Shown here piece by piece: positions 6,662-16,000 of a DNA stretch of 64,000 bases. The stretch comes from Fimbriiglobus ruber (lineage in GTDB: Bacteria; Planctomycetota; Planctomycetia; Gemmatales; Gemmataceae): the NCBI RefSeq assembly GCF_002197845.1, contig NZ_NIDE01000017.1:1100712-1164711 (forward strand). The letters run 5' to 3'. How positions within the stretch are numbered: position 1 is the first letter of the stretch; each line of letters opens with the position of its first letter. The notes under the pieces are model-generated. The model saw only the letters and a program-made list of their open reading frames with translations. It had not been told where the DNA came from and made no database searches. Made by a program: the position numbers and the translations under genes.

Positions 6662-9600
6662 TCACGGTCCGGCCACCGTTGCCGGTTCGCCGACTGTCCC
6701 CGCGCCGACCGGTTCCTCGGCCGCCGTGGCCACCGACTTGTTGCTCGCCCCACGCCGCCGCATCAGCCACCGGCCTGCGCGTCCTGCCGTGCGCTCGATG
6801 TCGTCCCAAATCGAGTACGCGACCGGGGTGATGAGGAGGGTGAGCAGGAGCGACAGGAGTTGGCCGCCGAGGATGACCTTGGCCATGCTGGCGCGGGCGC
6901 TCGCCCCGGGGCCGGCCCCCGTCGCGATCGGGATCATCGCGGCCACCAGCATCACCGTCGTCATCAGGATCGGCCGCAGGCGGGCCTCGTTCGCCGCCAG
7001 GATCGCCTCGTCGCGCGGGAGGCCCTTGGCCCGGAGGACGTTCGTGTAGTCCACCTGCAAAATCCCGTTCTTCTTCACGATCCCGAAGAGCATGAACAGG
7101 CCGATCATCGCGTACACGTCGAGCGGCGTCCGCAGGAAGAGGAGCGACACGAGCGCACACGGGATCGTGAGCGGGACGGCCGCGAGGATCGTGATCGGGT
7201 GGACCAGGCTCTCGAACTGGGCCGCCAGGATCATGTACATGAACACGAAGGCCAGGAAGAACGCGACCGCGAAGTTCGAGTTCGAGTCGGCCATCAGCTT
7301 GGCTTCGCCCAAGAACTCGTAGCGGTACTCGGGCGGCAGGTCGAGCGTCTTGACGAACGCGTCGACTTCCGGAAGGGCGGACCCGAGCGGGATGCCCGGG
7401 GCCAGGTTGCACTGGACCGTGACCTGACGCTGGCGGTTGTACCGCTCGACCGTGGCCGGGCCGCGGGCGGGGTCGAGGGTGGCCAGGTTCCGTAGCTCGA
7501 CCAGTTTCCCACCCTCGCTGGGAACCGTCAGGTCGGCGATGGCCGCCGCCCGGTCGCGGCTCGGCAGGTCGGCCCGCAGCCAGACGTCGTACTGCTCGAC
7601 GCCCTCCTTGTATTTCGTCACCGGCTCCCCGCCGACCAGCACCTGGAGCGTGGACGCTACGGCCTGGATCGACACCCCCAGGTCGGCCGCCTTGTCGCGG
7701 TCGATGAGCACCTGGAGTTCCGGCGTCCGGGCGGCCGCGTTCGTATCGGCGTCCGTCAGGTTCGGGTTTGCTTTCATCCACTTGAGGGCACGGGCGGCGT
7801 AGTCGTCGAGTTTTTCGCTGTCCGGGCCGCGGATGCTGAGTTCGAGCTGGACGTTCTTGAACGCGCTGGAGCTGAACATCTTGATTTCCTGCACGGTGGT
7901 CCGCATGTCCGGGTAGTCGGCCATGATCGTGCGGGCGTCGGCCATCGCGTCCCGCTGGTGGAACGGCCGTGCGGAGAGGTCGGTCATCCGGCAGTAGATC
8001 GACACCCGGGTTACGTCCCCCTGCCCCTTGGCCGCCTTCCCGCTCGTCTCGCCGATCGTCGTGAACACGTTGGTCACGCCGCGGACTCCGGTCAACTTGT
8101 GTTCGATTTCTTCGCAGATCCGGCTCGTCTGCTCCAGCGTGTACCCTTCCGGCGCGGTGATCGCGACCTCGAACTCGCTCTGGTCGTCCTTGGGCACGAA
8201 GTCGGACCCGACGAGGACCGCAAGCGGGACGGTCGAGAGTAGCAGGGCGAACGCGGACGCCACGACCAGCCCCCGCCGCCACCACCGGCGGAGGCACCAG
8301 GCGAGCAGGCCGACGTACCGCCGCGTCACCCACCCCCAGAACCCGGTCTGGCCGCCGCCGTGAGCGCCTTCCTTCGGCTTCCGGAGGAACCGGGCGCAGA
8401 GCATCGGCGTCAGGGTGAAGCTGACGACCATCGACAGCAGGACCGCGAACCCGACGACGAACCCGAAGCTGTTGAAGAACCGGCCGACCTGCCCGGACAT
8501 GAACGCGATCGGGGCGAAAATGACGGCCAACGACAGGGTCGTCGCGAACACGGCCAGCGCGATTTCGCGGGTGGCCAGGGAGGCCGCTTCCCACGGCGTC
8601 CGGCCGTACTCCTCCATGTGCCGGAAGACGTTCTCCAACACCACGACCGCGTCGTCGATCACGATCCCGACGGCCAGAATCAGGCCGAGCAGGGTCATGT
8701 TGTTCAGGCTGAAGCCCATCGCGTCCATGAACGCAAACGTGCCAATGATGCTGGTCGGCACGGCCAGCGCGGCGACGATCGTGGTCCGCCAGTCGCGGAT
8801 GAACAGGAGCAGTACACCGCTCACCAACAGGGCGGCCAGAACCAGGTGAAACTTGACCTCCTGAATCGATCCCTTAATGAATTTCGACTGGTCGCGGATG
8901 ACTTCCACGCGGATGTCGGCCGGGAGGGACGGGCGGATACGGGCGAGTCGTTCGTTGACCGCGTCGGCCACTTGGACGGTGTTTCCACCGGACTGCTTCT
9001 GAATGACCAGGCTGACGGCGATGTCCCCGTCCAGTCGGCTGAGCCCGCGAGGTTCCTCGACCCCGTCCTCGACCCGGGCCACGTCCTTCATCCGGAGGGG
9101 GTAGCCGCCTTTGGTGGCGATCACGACGTCTTCAAAGTCCTTCACCCGCCGGACGCGGCCGACGGTCCGCAGCCCTTCTTCCCGCGCCCCCGAATCGACG
9201 CGGCCGCCGGGCGTCTCCAGGTTCTGCCGGGAGAGTGCCCCGCGGACCTCGTCCACCGACAGACCCAACGCCCGGAGCCGGTCCGGCAGCACCGTCACGT
9301 TCACCGCGCGCGTCTGCCCGCCGACCAGTACCACCGCCCCGACGCCGCTCACGCCTTCCAGGTCTTCCTTAATCAGCTTCTTGGCGATCTCCGTCACCTC
9401 CCGCAGCGGCCGCCGACCGGACACGGCGAGGGTGACGACGGGTGCCGCGTCCAGGTTAAACTTCTCGACCTTCGGGGCGTCCGTCCCGACCGGGAGTTGG
9501 GCCGTCAGGAGGGAGACCTTGTCCCGCACTTCCTGGGCGGCCACGTCGCCGTTCTTTTCGAGCTTGAAGCCGATCACCAGTTGAGACAGCCCTTCTTTGG

Positions 9601-9847
9601 TCGTGGACCGCAATTCGTCGATTCCGGAGACCGTGTTGACGGCCTCTTCGATCGGCTTGGTGACGGCCGACTCCATCTCGTCCACGCTCGCGCCCTTGAG
9701 TGTCGTCGTGACGACCACTACAGGCACGTCCACGTTCGGGAATAGTTCCACCCCGAGCCGCGCGTACGACGCCAGTCCGAGAACGACGGGCGCGAGTACC
9801 AGCATGGTGGTGAAGACCGGACGCCGTATGCAGATGTCCCAGATCAT
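6662..9847 (-). CDS. RND multidrug efflux permease (AcrB/HAE1 family)
   Basis: 1,061 aa, a full-length inner-membrane proton-driven pump. The N-terminus MIWDICIRRPVFTTMLVLA is the standard HAE1 start and first helix, followed by the first porter-domain landmarks (ELFPNVDVPVVVVTTTLKGA, TKPIEEAVNTVSGIDELRST). The middle has TM4 with the proton-relay DDAVVVLENV and the helix FAPIAFMSGQVGRFF. The second half repeats the fold, including GLFMLFGIVKKNGILQVDY. The ATG at 9847 follows AGGA; 15 upstream in-frame codons are unconserved. It is third in an operon after tetR and the membrane-fusion gene, separated from the latter by 276 bp holding a palindromic element. No TolC-type outer-membrane gene is present, so it must use one encoded elsewhere. 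The substrate cannot be predicted, but a TetR regulator suggests induction by a toxic small molecule. Confidence 0.96.
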   Translation of the reverse strand: MIWDICIRRPVFTTMLVLAPVVLGLASYARLGVELFPNVDVPVVVVTTTLKGASVDEMESAVTKPIEEAVNTVSGIDELRSTTKEGLSQLVIGFKLEKNGDVAAQEVRDKVSLLTAQLPVGTDAPKVEKFNLDAAPVVTLAVSGRRPLREVTEIAKKLIKEDLEGVSGVGAVVLVGGQTRAVNVTVLPDRLRALGLSVDEVRGALSRQNLETPGGRVDSGAREEGLRTVGRVRRVKDFEDVVIATKGGYPLRMKDVARVEDGVEEPRGLSRLDGDIAVSLVIQKQSGGNTVQVADAVNERLARIRPSLPADIRVEVIRDQSKFIKGSIQEVKFHLVLAALLVSGVLLLFIRDWRTTIVAALAVPTSIIGTFAFMDAMGFSLNNMTLLGLILAVGIVIDDAVVVLENVFRHMEEYGRTPWEAASLATREIALAVFATTLSLAVIFAPIAFMSGQVGRFFNSFGFVVGFAVLLSMVVSFTLTPMLCARFLRKPKEGAHGGGQTGFWGWVTRRYVGLLAWCLRRWWRRGLVVASAFALLLSTVPLAVLVGSDFVPKDDQSEFEVAITAPEGYTLEQTSRICEEIEHKLTGVRGVTNVFTTIGETSGKAAKGQGDVTRVSIYCRMTDLSARPFHQRDAMADARTIMADYPDMRTTVQEIKMFSSSAFKNVQLELSIRGPDSEKLDDYAARALKWMKANPNLTDADTNAAARTPELQVLIDRDKAADLGVSIQAVASTLQVLVGGEPVTKYKEGVEQYDVWLRADLPSRDRAAAIADLTVPSEGGKLVELRNLATLDPARGPATVERYNRQRQVTVQCNLAPGIPLGSALPEVDAFVKTLDLPPEYRYEFLGEAKLMADSNSNFAVAFFLAFVFMYMILAAQFESLVHPITILAAVPLTIPCALVSLLFLRTPLDVYAMIGLFMLFGIVKKNGILQVDYTNVLRAKGLPRDEAILAANEARLRPILMTTVMLVAAMIPIATGAGPGASARASMAKVILGGQLLSLLLTLLITPVAYSIWDDIERTAGRAGRWLMRRRGASNKSVATAAEEPVGAGTVGEPATVAGP

Positions 9848-9918
9848 TGGGCAAGTTCCTGATTGTGAGTCATTTGTCCAATGCCATCCCAATGCCGTCG
9901 CCCATTCGACGGCCGCTG

Positions 9919-10020
9919 TAGGGTCCGCTGTGCGGACCGGTTATTCTCAACCACCGCCCTGGTGGTGACTGTCGCCCGCGGGAGACGGGCCCGAATAACC
10001 GGTCCGCATAGCGGACCCTA
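9919..10020. repeat. Inverted-repeat element between adaptor and pump genes
   Basis: Two 28-bp arms (9919-9946 and 9993-10020; they begin TAGGGTCCGCTGTGCGG and its inverse) with a single mismatch surround ~46 bp that contains further short palindromes. It sits in the untranslated gap inside the tetR-adaptor-pump operon and could form a large RNA hairpin there. Typical of planctomycete dispersed palindromes, though no second copy is seen here. Confidence 0.75.
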
Positions 10021-10123
10021 CGGCCGACTTGAGAAGCGCTGTCTTTGCCAAATTCATACGTGATCGCGTTGGCACGATGGAGCGTCGGTCTCTGGTGTCA
10101 ACGGGGGCGAACTCCGCAAACAA

Positions 10124-11380
10124 TCACGGCCTGACACGCACGGCCGAACCGTCCACCAACTGCGTCTGGCCACTGGTTACGACGGTCGCGCCGTTGGTGA
10201 CATCGCCGATCACCTCGATCCAATCCTTGTCTCTCGTGCCCACGTCCACGACGACGGCTTTGGCCTTCTCGTTCGCGACCACGAACACCTTGTTCACGCC
10301 GGCGAAATTCACGATCGCCTGCGGGGGGACGGACTTCACGGCCGCGTCGGTGCGGGTCAGGATGGCGGCCCGGGCGAACCCGCCGGCTTTCAGGCGGCCG
10401 TCCAGGTTCGGCACCTCGATCTCGACCATAAACGTCCGCGTGGCCGTGTCGACCGTCGGGTTCACCCGGGCAACGCGGCCGTGGAAGACGTGATCCGAGT
10501 AAGCGTCGACACGGACATCCGCCGGTTGGCCGACCTTGACGTCGGGCGTGAACCGTTCGGGGACGGCGGCTCGCAGTTTCAGGGCGTGGTCGATGACCAG
10601 CTTGAATGCGTTCGTGACGGGCATGCTGCGGACCATCTCGCCCTCGGACAGCATCCTCTGGGCGACCGAATACCGCAGGGGCGAGAACCCCGGACCGACC
10701 ATCGCCGCCCACGCTTCCCAGCCGGCCGGGACGGGAGCCCGGAGCACGGTGTCGTGGAGCCGTTGCTCGGCCTGCTCCAGTTCACTCTTCTTCAGCCAAG
10801 CCGTGGCGAGCCCGGCGTTCGCCTCGCTGATCGCCACGTTCCTGGACGCGGCCGCCACGCTCAATTCGGTCTCGGCCGCGCGGAATTCGCGGTCGGATAC
10901 GCCGCCCAGACTCTTCACCCGGTTGAACTCGCGCTCGGCACTGGTGAGCGTGAATTGTGCCCGGCGGACGGCCGGCACGTCCGCCGCCTTGAACTGTTCC
11001 TTGGTCAACAGAATCTGCAGGTCGAGCCTGGCGAGTTCGAGCTCCATCGCCTTTTGGGCACGGTCGACCTCTTTCTGGCAGTCGACCGGATCCAGTTCGA
11101 GCAGGACCGACCCGGGCACCACCATGTCGCCCACGTCGGCGTGGATCGCGATGACACGGCCGTCCACTTTCGGCGAGAGCGTCGCTTCCTCGTAGCCGTA
11201 CAGCGTGCCCACAGCCGGGACGGTCCGCGGGACGAGCCGCGTCGTCAACGGCGCGGTCGTCACGGTAACGGGTGCATCCTTCCCGGCGCCGGTGGCCGAG
11301 GTGCCGTCTTTCGGGCCACCGCACCCGGTTCCGAAGGCGAGGGTCGCGGCCAGCAAGAGTGGGCGATTCCAGCGGGTCAT
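10124..11380 (-). CDS. RND efflux periplasmic adaptor (membrane fusion lipoprotein)
   Basis: 418 aa. The N-terminal signal RPLLLAATLAFGTGC is a lipoprotein signal with Cys20 as the predicted acylated residue, so the protein would be lipid-anchored in the periplasm. Domains follow the HlyD/AcrA order: a biotinyl-lipoyl-like half (EATLSPKVDGRVIAIHADVG), a coiled-coil hairpin (~residues 90-190, rich in Glu/Lys/Leu), the second lipoyl half, a beta-barrel (LRAAVPERFTPDVKVGQPAD), and a membrane-proximal domain ending in a V-T-SGQTQLVDGSAVRV pattern. It would link the RND permease encoded next to an outer-membrane channel. Its ATG overlaps the tetR stop by 4 bp (ATGA), which points to translational coupling. 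Confidence 0.95.
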   Translation of the reverse strand: MTRWNRPLLLAATLAFGTGCGGPKDGTSATGAGKDAPVTVTTAPLTTRLVPRTVPAVGTLYGYEEATLSPKVDGRVIAIHADVGDMVVPGSVLLELDPVDCQKEVDRAQKAMELELARLDLQILLTKEQFKAADVPAVRRAQFTLTSAEREFNRVKSLGGVSDREFRAAETELSVAAASRNVAISEANAGLATAWLKKSELEQAEQRLHDTVLRAPVPAGWEAWAAMVGPGFSPLRYSVAQRMLSEGEMVRSMPVTNAFKLVIDHALKLRAAVPERFTPDVKVGQPADVRVDAYSDHVFHGRVARVNPTVDTATRTFMVEIEVPNLDGRLKAGGFARAAILTRTDAAVKSVPPQAIVNFAGVNKVFVVANEKAKAVVVDVGTRDKDWIEVIGDVTNGATVVTSGQTQLVDGSAVRVRP

Positions 11381-12057
11381 GACTCTTTTCCCTTCGCCGC
11401 GCGGGCGTGGCGTTTCCGCTCGGCGTCACTCACGATGCCGAGCAGGATCACGTCGAGTATTTCTTTGGCCTGGGCGTCCGGGTCCACGGGTCGACCGGAC
11501 AGGTAGTTGGTCATCATCGTGCCGTACAGCAGATCACCGAGGACTGTCATGAGTTGCTGGGGCGGCACCGCCCGGAGGCGGCCGCTCGCGTAGAGTTCGC
11601 CGAGGAACGCGACCTCGGAGGACCCGCAAGGGTCTTTTTCCTTGGTCGCGAAGTAGAGGGGCTGGTGGCGGTCGCGGAACGCCGCCCGCTCCTGGATGAA
11701 GAGTTCGGTCATCTCGGGCCGGCGGGCGAAGAACGCGAGGTATGTCCGCACGGCCGCGGCGATGCGGTCGAACGGATCAGTGGTCGGGTTGGTGATGACG
11801 GCGTCGATTTCGGCGGACAGTTGCTGCAGGCCGCTGTCGACTGCCGCCAGGAACAGATCTTTTTTCGTCGGGAAGTACCGATAGACCGTCGCCTTCCCGA
11901 CCCCGGCCCCGTCGGCGATGACCTGGACGTCCGTCTCGGCGTACCCCGTCTTGGCGAACACCACGGCCGCGACCGCGAGGATCTCCGCGCGGCGCCGGGC
12001 TTCGAGTTCGGGGTCTTTCGGCCGCCCCGGCTTGCGGGGGTTCTCAACGGGACACAT
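11377..12057 (-). CDS. TetR/AcrR family transcriptional regulator of the efflux operon
   Basis: 226 aa. Residues ~20-70 are a TetR DNA-binding domain with the helix-turn-helix DVQVIADGAGVGKATVYRYF followed by the usual PTKKDLF. The C-terminal ligand-binding half is variable but contains the AcrR-like blocks DPFDRIAAAVRTYLAFF and PEMTELFIQER. It is first in the operon and its stop overlaps the adaptor start. A perfect ACGGAC-N2-GTCCGT palindrome lies just upstream inside the predicted promoter, so it most likely represses its own operon and is released by a pump substrate. Confidence 0.95.
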   Translation of the reverse strand: MCPVENPRKPGRPKDPELEARRRAEILAVAAVVFAKTGYAETDVQVIADGAGVGKATVYRYFPTKKDLFLAAVDSGLQQLSAEIDAVITNPTTDPFDRIAAAVRTYLAFFARRPEMTELFIQERAAFRDRHQPLYFATKEKDPCGSSEVAFLGELYASGRLRAVPPQQLMTVLGDLLYGTMMTNYLSGRPVDPDAQAKEILDVILLGIVSDAERKRHARAAKGKES

Positions 12058-12070
12058 ACGGCACCGCAGA

Positions 12071-12099
12071 ATTATTAAACGGACTCGTCCGTCGGTTAA
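12071..12099 (-). promoter_or_regulatory. Predicted promoter of the tetR-adaptor-RND operon
   Basis: On the minus strand, TTAACC (12099-12094; 4 of 6 to the -35 consensus) and AATAAT (12076-12071; 5 of 6 to the -10) are separated by exactly 17 bp. The start codon at 12057 is 13 bp further on, so the leader would be very short. The 17-bp spacer is largely the TetR palindrome. Confidence 0.6.
12079..12092. promoter_or_regulatory. Probable TetR operator palindrome
   Basis: ACGGACTCGTCCGT is a perfect 6-2-6 palindrome placed between the -35 and -10 boxes of the tetR operon. Binding there would block RNA polymerase. Size, symmetry and position fit TetR-family autoregulation; the binding itself is inference. 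Confidence 0.65.
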
Positions 12100-12163
12100 T
12101 TGTAATAGCAGCCCGGCCGACTAAGAGCAAGACGAATTAATGTGATTTGCGAGCGCGAAAAAG

Positions 12164-12224
12164 CCCGGGGCGGGCTGGCGTGTTGCACGTGGGTCGTCCC
12201 GTGCAACAGCCAGCCCGCCCCGGG
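12164..12224. repeat. Long hairpin in the gene-poor segment upstream of tetR
   Basis: Arms of 25-26 bp (12164-12189 and 12200-12224) starting CCCGGGGCGGGCTGGC pair except for one bulged G, around a 10-nt loop. Immediately followed by a second hairpin (12236-12263). Confidence 0.8.
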
Positions 12225-12235
12225 AGCAATGAAAA

Positions 12236-12271
12236 GGGCCGGGCGGTATCAACCGCCCGGCCCTTTCTTTT
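12236..12271. terminator. Bidirectional terminator-like hairpin
   Basis: A perfect 12-bp stem (GGGCCGGGCGGT / ACCGCCCGGCCC) with loop ATCA is flanked by AAAA on the left and TTTCTTTT on the right. It could therefore end transcription on either strand. No gene obviously needs it: tetR reads away from it and the glucan synthase starts 780 bp downstream. Confidence 0.65.
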
Positions 12272-13049
12272 CAGCAATAATATGGTCGCACGATTCGAAT
12301 TCGTGTCGTCGAACCGTGAGAAGCGGAGAGGTCAGCGGTTGTAATCGGGACCGGTGTTCCGTCGTCGCCGAAAAAACTCGGCTTAAAAGACCGGAACCTG
12401 ACCCCGAACGAACCGGCGATTGTGCAGACAACTCACCGGTAACATGCTCGAAGAAATTAGGCCCTGAAGTTTCTTCTGAACACATTCCACCGGGCGCAAG
12501 TCGTCGCGTTCGTCCGAAATATATTCCTCGATTTCACAGAACTGGAGAGGATTGCCTGTACCTTGTTGAACAGTCGTATCGTGTTGCAGAGTCTCGAACA
12601 TGCTGACCCCCTCAAACAGGTATAAGCGACCCGCAAGTCATTAGGCATTTGTGGTGCCATCAAGAAATGTAAATAGCAAAATCCGCAGTCCTTCGCGTGC
12701 TGATGCCCGTCAAACTCTCCGGACTTGCGCGAAATGATGTGAAAAAGCCGCGGAAAAATTGCTTTCGGCAGCCGGCTTCTCGTAATACGGCATGCCGTTG
12801 CCGCAAAATATCCGGTGATTTTTATTGAAATAAAATAGTCGCCTAAAGATTGAGCATTTTAGTGACGGTGAATTCGTCCGAGATTTGAGCAGGTTGTTAC
12901 GCAGTTGTGTGCCCAACTTCTCAATGTTTATTCATGACCTTACGTCGCGTTGCGGCAAAGTTGTTGAGAAGCCCGTTTCCTCCCGTTGCGAGTGATCGGC
13001 ACATTCATTGCTACTCATTGCAGGGAAACATTCTAATTGGGATAACAGT
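12272..13049. other. Gene-poor, AT-richer segment upstream of the glucan synthase
   Basis: About 780 bp clearly lower in GC than its surroundings. It holds one weak small reading frame (12383-12601, minus) and otherwise no supported gene. It must contain the promoter of the large gene at 13050, but I could not choose one with confidence. A tRNA-like T-loop near 12297 was examined and rejected. Confidence 0.5.
12383..12601 (-). CDS. Possible small hypothetical protein
   Basis: 72 codons from an ATG at 12601 with a strong GAGGGGG Shine-Dalgarno seven bases upstream. The product contains QFCEIEEYISDERDDLRPVE, then KKLQGLISSSMLPVSCLHN, with three cysteines and no membrane segment. I recognise no family. 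The ribosome site is the main argument for it; the AT-richer surroundings and short length argue against. Confidence 0.3.
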   Translation of the reverse strand: MFETLQHDTTVQQGTGNPLQFCEIEEYISDERDDLRPVECVQKKLQGLISSSMLPVSCLHNRRFVRGQVPVF

Positions 13050-16000
13050 ATGGCGGACTTGTCGACCGACTCGGCGGTATCCGGCGTTCACAGTATTTAC
13101 CAGTGCCCGTCCCCACTACGGCTCGAAGTCGCCGGCCAAGCCGTTCTCCTGCAGGTGATGCGCGAACTCGCGGACGCGAGCCGGGCGGCCACCCCGCCGG
13201 GAACGGCCAACCTGCTCCGGCGGTTCCGCGACAACGCCCGGCGCCTGGAATTCGCGTACCGCACGCTTTCGCTCCGGTCCGCGCGCGGCGAGCCCGTTCC
13301 CGCGGACGCCGAATGGCTTCTGGACAATTACTACGTGATCGGCGATGTGGTGCGGGAGGTGGAAGTCGACCTGCCGGGCGGCTACTACCGCGAACTTCCC
13401 GCGCTGGCCGGCGGACCGTTCGGCGGACTGCCGCGGGTGTACCCGCTCGCGCTCGCGCTGTTGGTCTACACCGATTCCGGGCCGACCGAAGAAACGGTCC
13501 GCGAGGCCGTGCGGACGTACCAGGAAGTCGCCCCGCTCTCGACCGGTGAACTCTGGGCCGTCCCGACGATGCTACGGCTCGGGTTGCTCGAAAATCTCCG
13601 CCGGCTCGCCGACCAGATCGTCGACACCGTCACGCACCACGAGACGGCCAAGACCGCCATCGCGCACGCGCACGGCGGTCGTCACCACCGATTGCCGGAA
13701 CCGCCGGCCGACGCCATCGCCGTCGCCGTCTGGGAGCAATTGCGCGACCACGAACCGCCCCCCGGCCCCGGGGCTGACGCCCTCCACGGCTGGACCGCCC
13801 GCCACCTCGCCGACCCGGCCCAGGTTCAGCACCGCGAGTTCATCCGGCAGGCGGCGAACCAGGTCTCGATCGGCAACTCGATCACCAGTCTACGGCTACT
13901 CGGTGTCATTGACTGGCCGGCCTTCTTCGAGGCCACCAGTCTGGTCGAAGCCCAACTCCGCACCGACCCGGCCGGCATCTACCAGCGGCAGAATTTCGCC
14001 ACGCGAGACCGGTGCCGGCGGGCCGTCGAATCGCTCGCCCGCGGGAGTCGGAAGTCCGAGGTCGACGTCGCCCGCGCGGCCCTCCGGGAGGCCGAGGGGC
14101 ATTCGGACGACCCGGTCCGCGGGCAGGCCGGGTGGGTGCTGATTGGCGACGGACGTCGGGAATTTGAACGACAGGTCAACTACCGGGCGCCGTGGCGGAC
14201 CGCGTACCGCGAATGGGTACTCGCGCACCCGAACACCACTTACTTCACCCTGATGACCGTGATGACGCTCGCGCTGGCCGCGGTGGCTCTGCTCGCCGGC
14301 GGTGGGTGGCTCGCAATCGTGGCGTTCGGGGCCGTCTTCCTGCCCGCGAGCGAATTGGCCGTCGCGCTGACCAACTTCGTGGTCTGTCGGCTGGTGCCGC
14401 CGCGGGTGTTGCCGAAGATGGATTTCAAGGCCGGCATTCCCGAGGAGTGCGAGACCGTCGTGGTCATGCCAACCCTGTTGATTCGCCCGTCACAGGGGGG
14501 CGACCTGGCCGCGCGGCTGGAACTTCATTACCTGTCCTGCTCGGACCCGCGGCTGATTTTCGCGCTCCTGACCGACTTCGCCGACGCCCCGACGGAGACG
14601 ACGCCCGACGACGACGCCTGCGTCCAGGCGGCCCTCGACGCCATCCAAACGTTGAATGAACAATACGCGGCGGTCGGATCGCCCCGCTTCTTCCTGTTCC
14701 ACCGCCGCCGACAGTTCAACGAAGCGGAAGGGTGCTGGATGGGGTGGGAGCGGAAGCGGGGGAAGCTCGATGAGTTCAACCGCCTGCTCCGCGGCGCCAC
14801 CGACACCAGCTACGCGGTCGTCTCGCACCCGGCGGACGAACTACCGCACGTCCGCTTCGTCCTCACGCTCGACGCCGACACCGTCCTCCCGCGGGACGCG
14901 GCCCGGCAGATGATCGCCACCCTCGCGCACCCGCTCAACCGCCCGCGGTTGTCGGCCGACGGTCGGCGCGTCGAGGCCGGGTACGCGATCCTCCAACCGC
15001 GTGTTAGTTTCCTGTACCAGACCGGTTTCCGCTCGTGGTTCGCGCGGCTGTTCGCCGGGTCCGCCGGAGTCGACCCGTACTCGGCCGCCGTCTCGGACAC
15101 GTACATGGACCTGTTCGGCCGCGGCACATTCACCGGCAAAGGTCTGTACGACGTGGACGCGTTCGACGCGACCGCCGGCCGGGCCTTCCCGGACAACCAC
15201 ATTCTCAGCCACGACCTGATCGAATCGAACCACGCCCGCTGCGCGCTCGCCACGGACATCGAGGTGTTCGACGAGTTCCCGGCCCGGTACCACGCCTTCG
15301 CCCGCCGCGAACACCGGTGGGTCCGCGGCGACTGGCAGTTGCTACCGTGGCTCGGGCCAACCGTGCCCGTGCCCGGTGGCGGCCGGGCGAAAAACGTCCT
15401 GCCCCTCCTGGAACGGTGGAAGGTCGTCGACAACCTGCGGCGGAGCGTCGTCCCGCTCGGGGCCATCCTGCTGTTGGTGCTGGGGTGGGCGGTACTCCCC
15501 GGGCCGGCCTGGGCGTGGACGGTCGCCGCGCTCGCCCCGTTCCTGTTCCCGGCAGTCATGTTCTCGGTCGAAGCGGCCTTGCACACCCTCGGCGGGGGAG
15601 GCGTCCGGGCGCTGTTCGCGCGGAGCAGGTTTTACCTCGGCAACACGCTCGGGCAGGCCGCGCTCCAGATCGTGTTCCTGGCGAACCAGGCGTGGACCGC
15701 GGCCGACGCGATTGTCCGGACGCTGTACCGGCTCGCCGTCTCGCGCCGCCACCTGCTCGAATGGGAGACGGCCGCCGCGACCGAATCGCGGCTGGGGACG
15801 GGCGTCCTCCCGTTCGTCTGGGCGATGGCCCCGGCGTGCGTCTTCGCGGTCATCGTCGCGGTCGTCGTCGCCTGGGTCGCGCCGGAGAACCTGTCCGCCG
15901 CCGGCCCGGTGTTGCTGGCGTGGTTCATCTCACCACTCGTCGCGTACGTCGTCAGCCGGCCCCGCGACGTGTCCGACAAGCCGCTCGCGGCCGCCGACCG

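Noticed and set aside
6606-9745. Long open frames antisense to or out of phase with the RND pump (for example 8360-9745 plus and 6606-8594 minus)
   Set aside because: They are GC-rich shadow frames with Arg/Gly/Asp-rich composition and no recognisable motifs; the pump frame explains the codon pattern.
12285-12360. tRNA-like sequence (ATTCGAATTCGTG T-loop and CGACCA on the minus strand)
   Set aside because: The T-stem pairs only with a non-standard loop, the anticodon stem is weak and no matching 5' acceptor strand was found; treated as chance similarity or an old fragment.
12142-12606. Plus-strand frame of 154 codons upstream of the glucan synthase
   Set aside because: It runs straight through two strong hairpins and has irregular codon use; no ribosome site or homology recognised.
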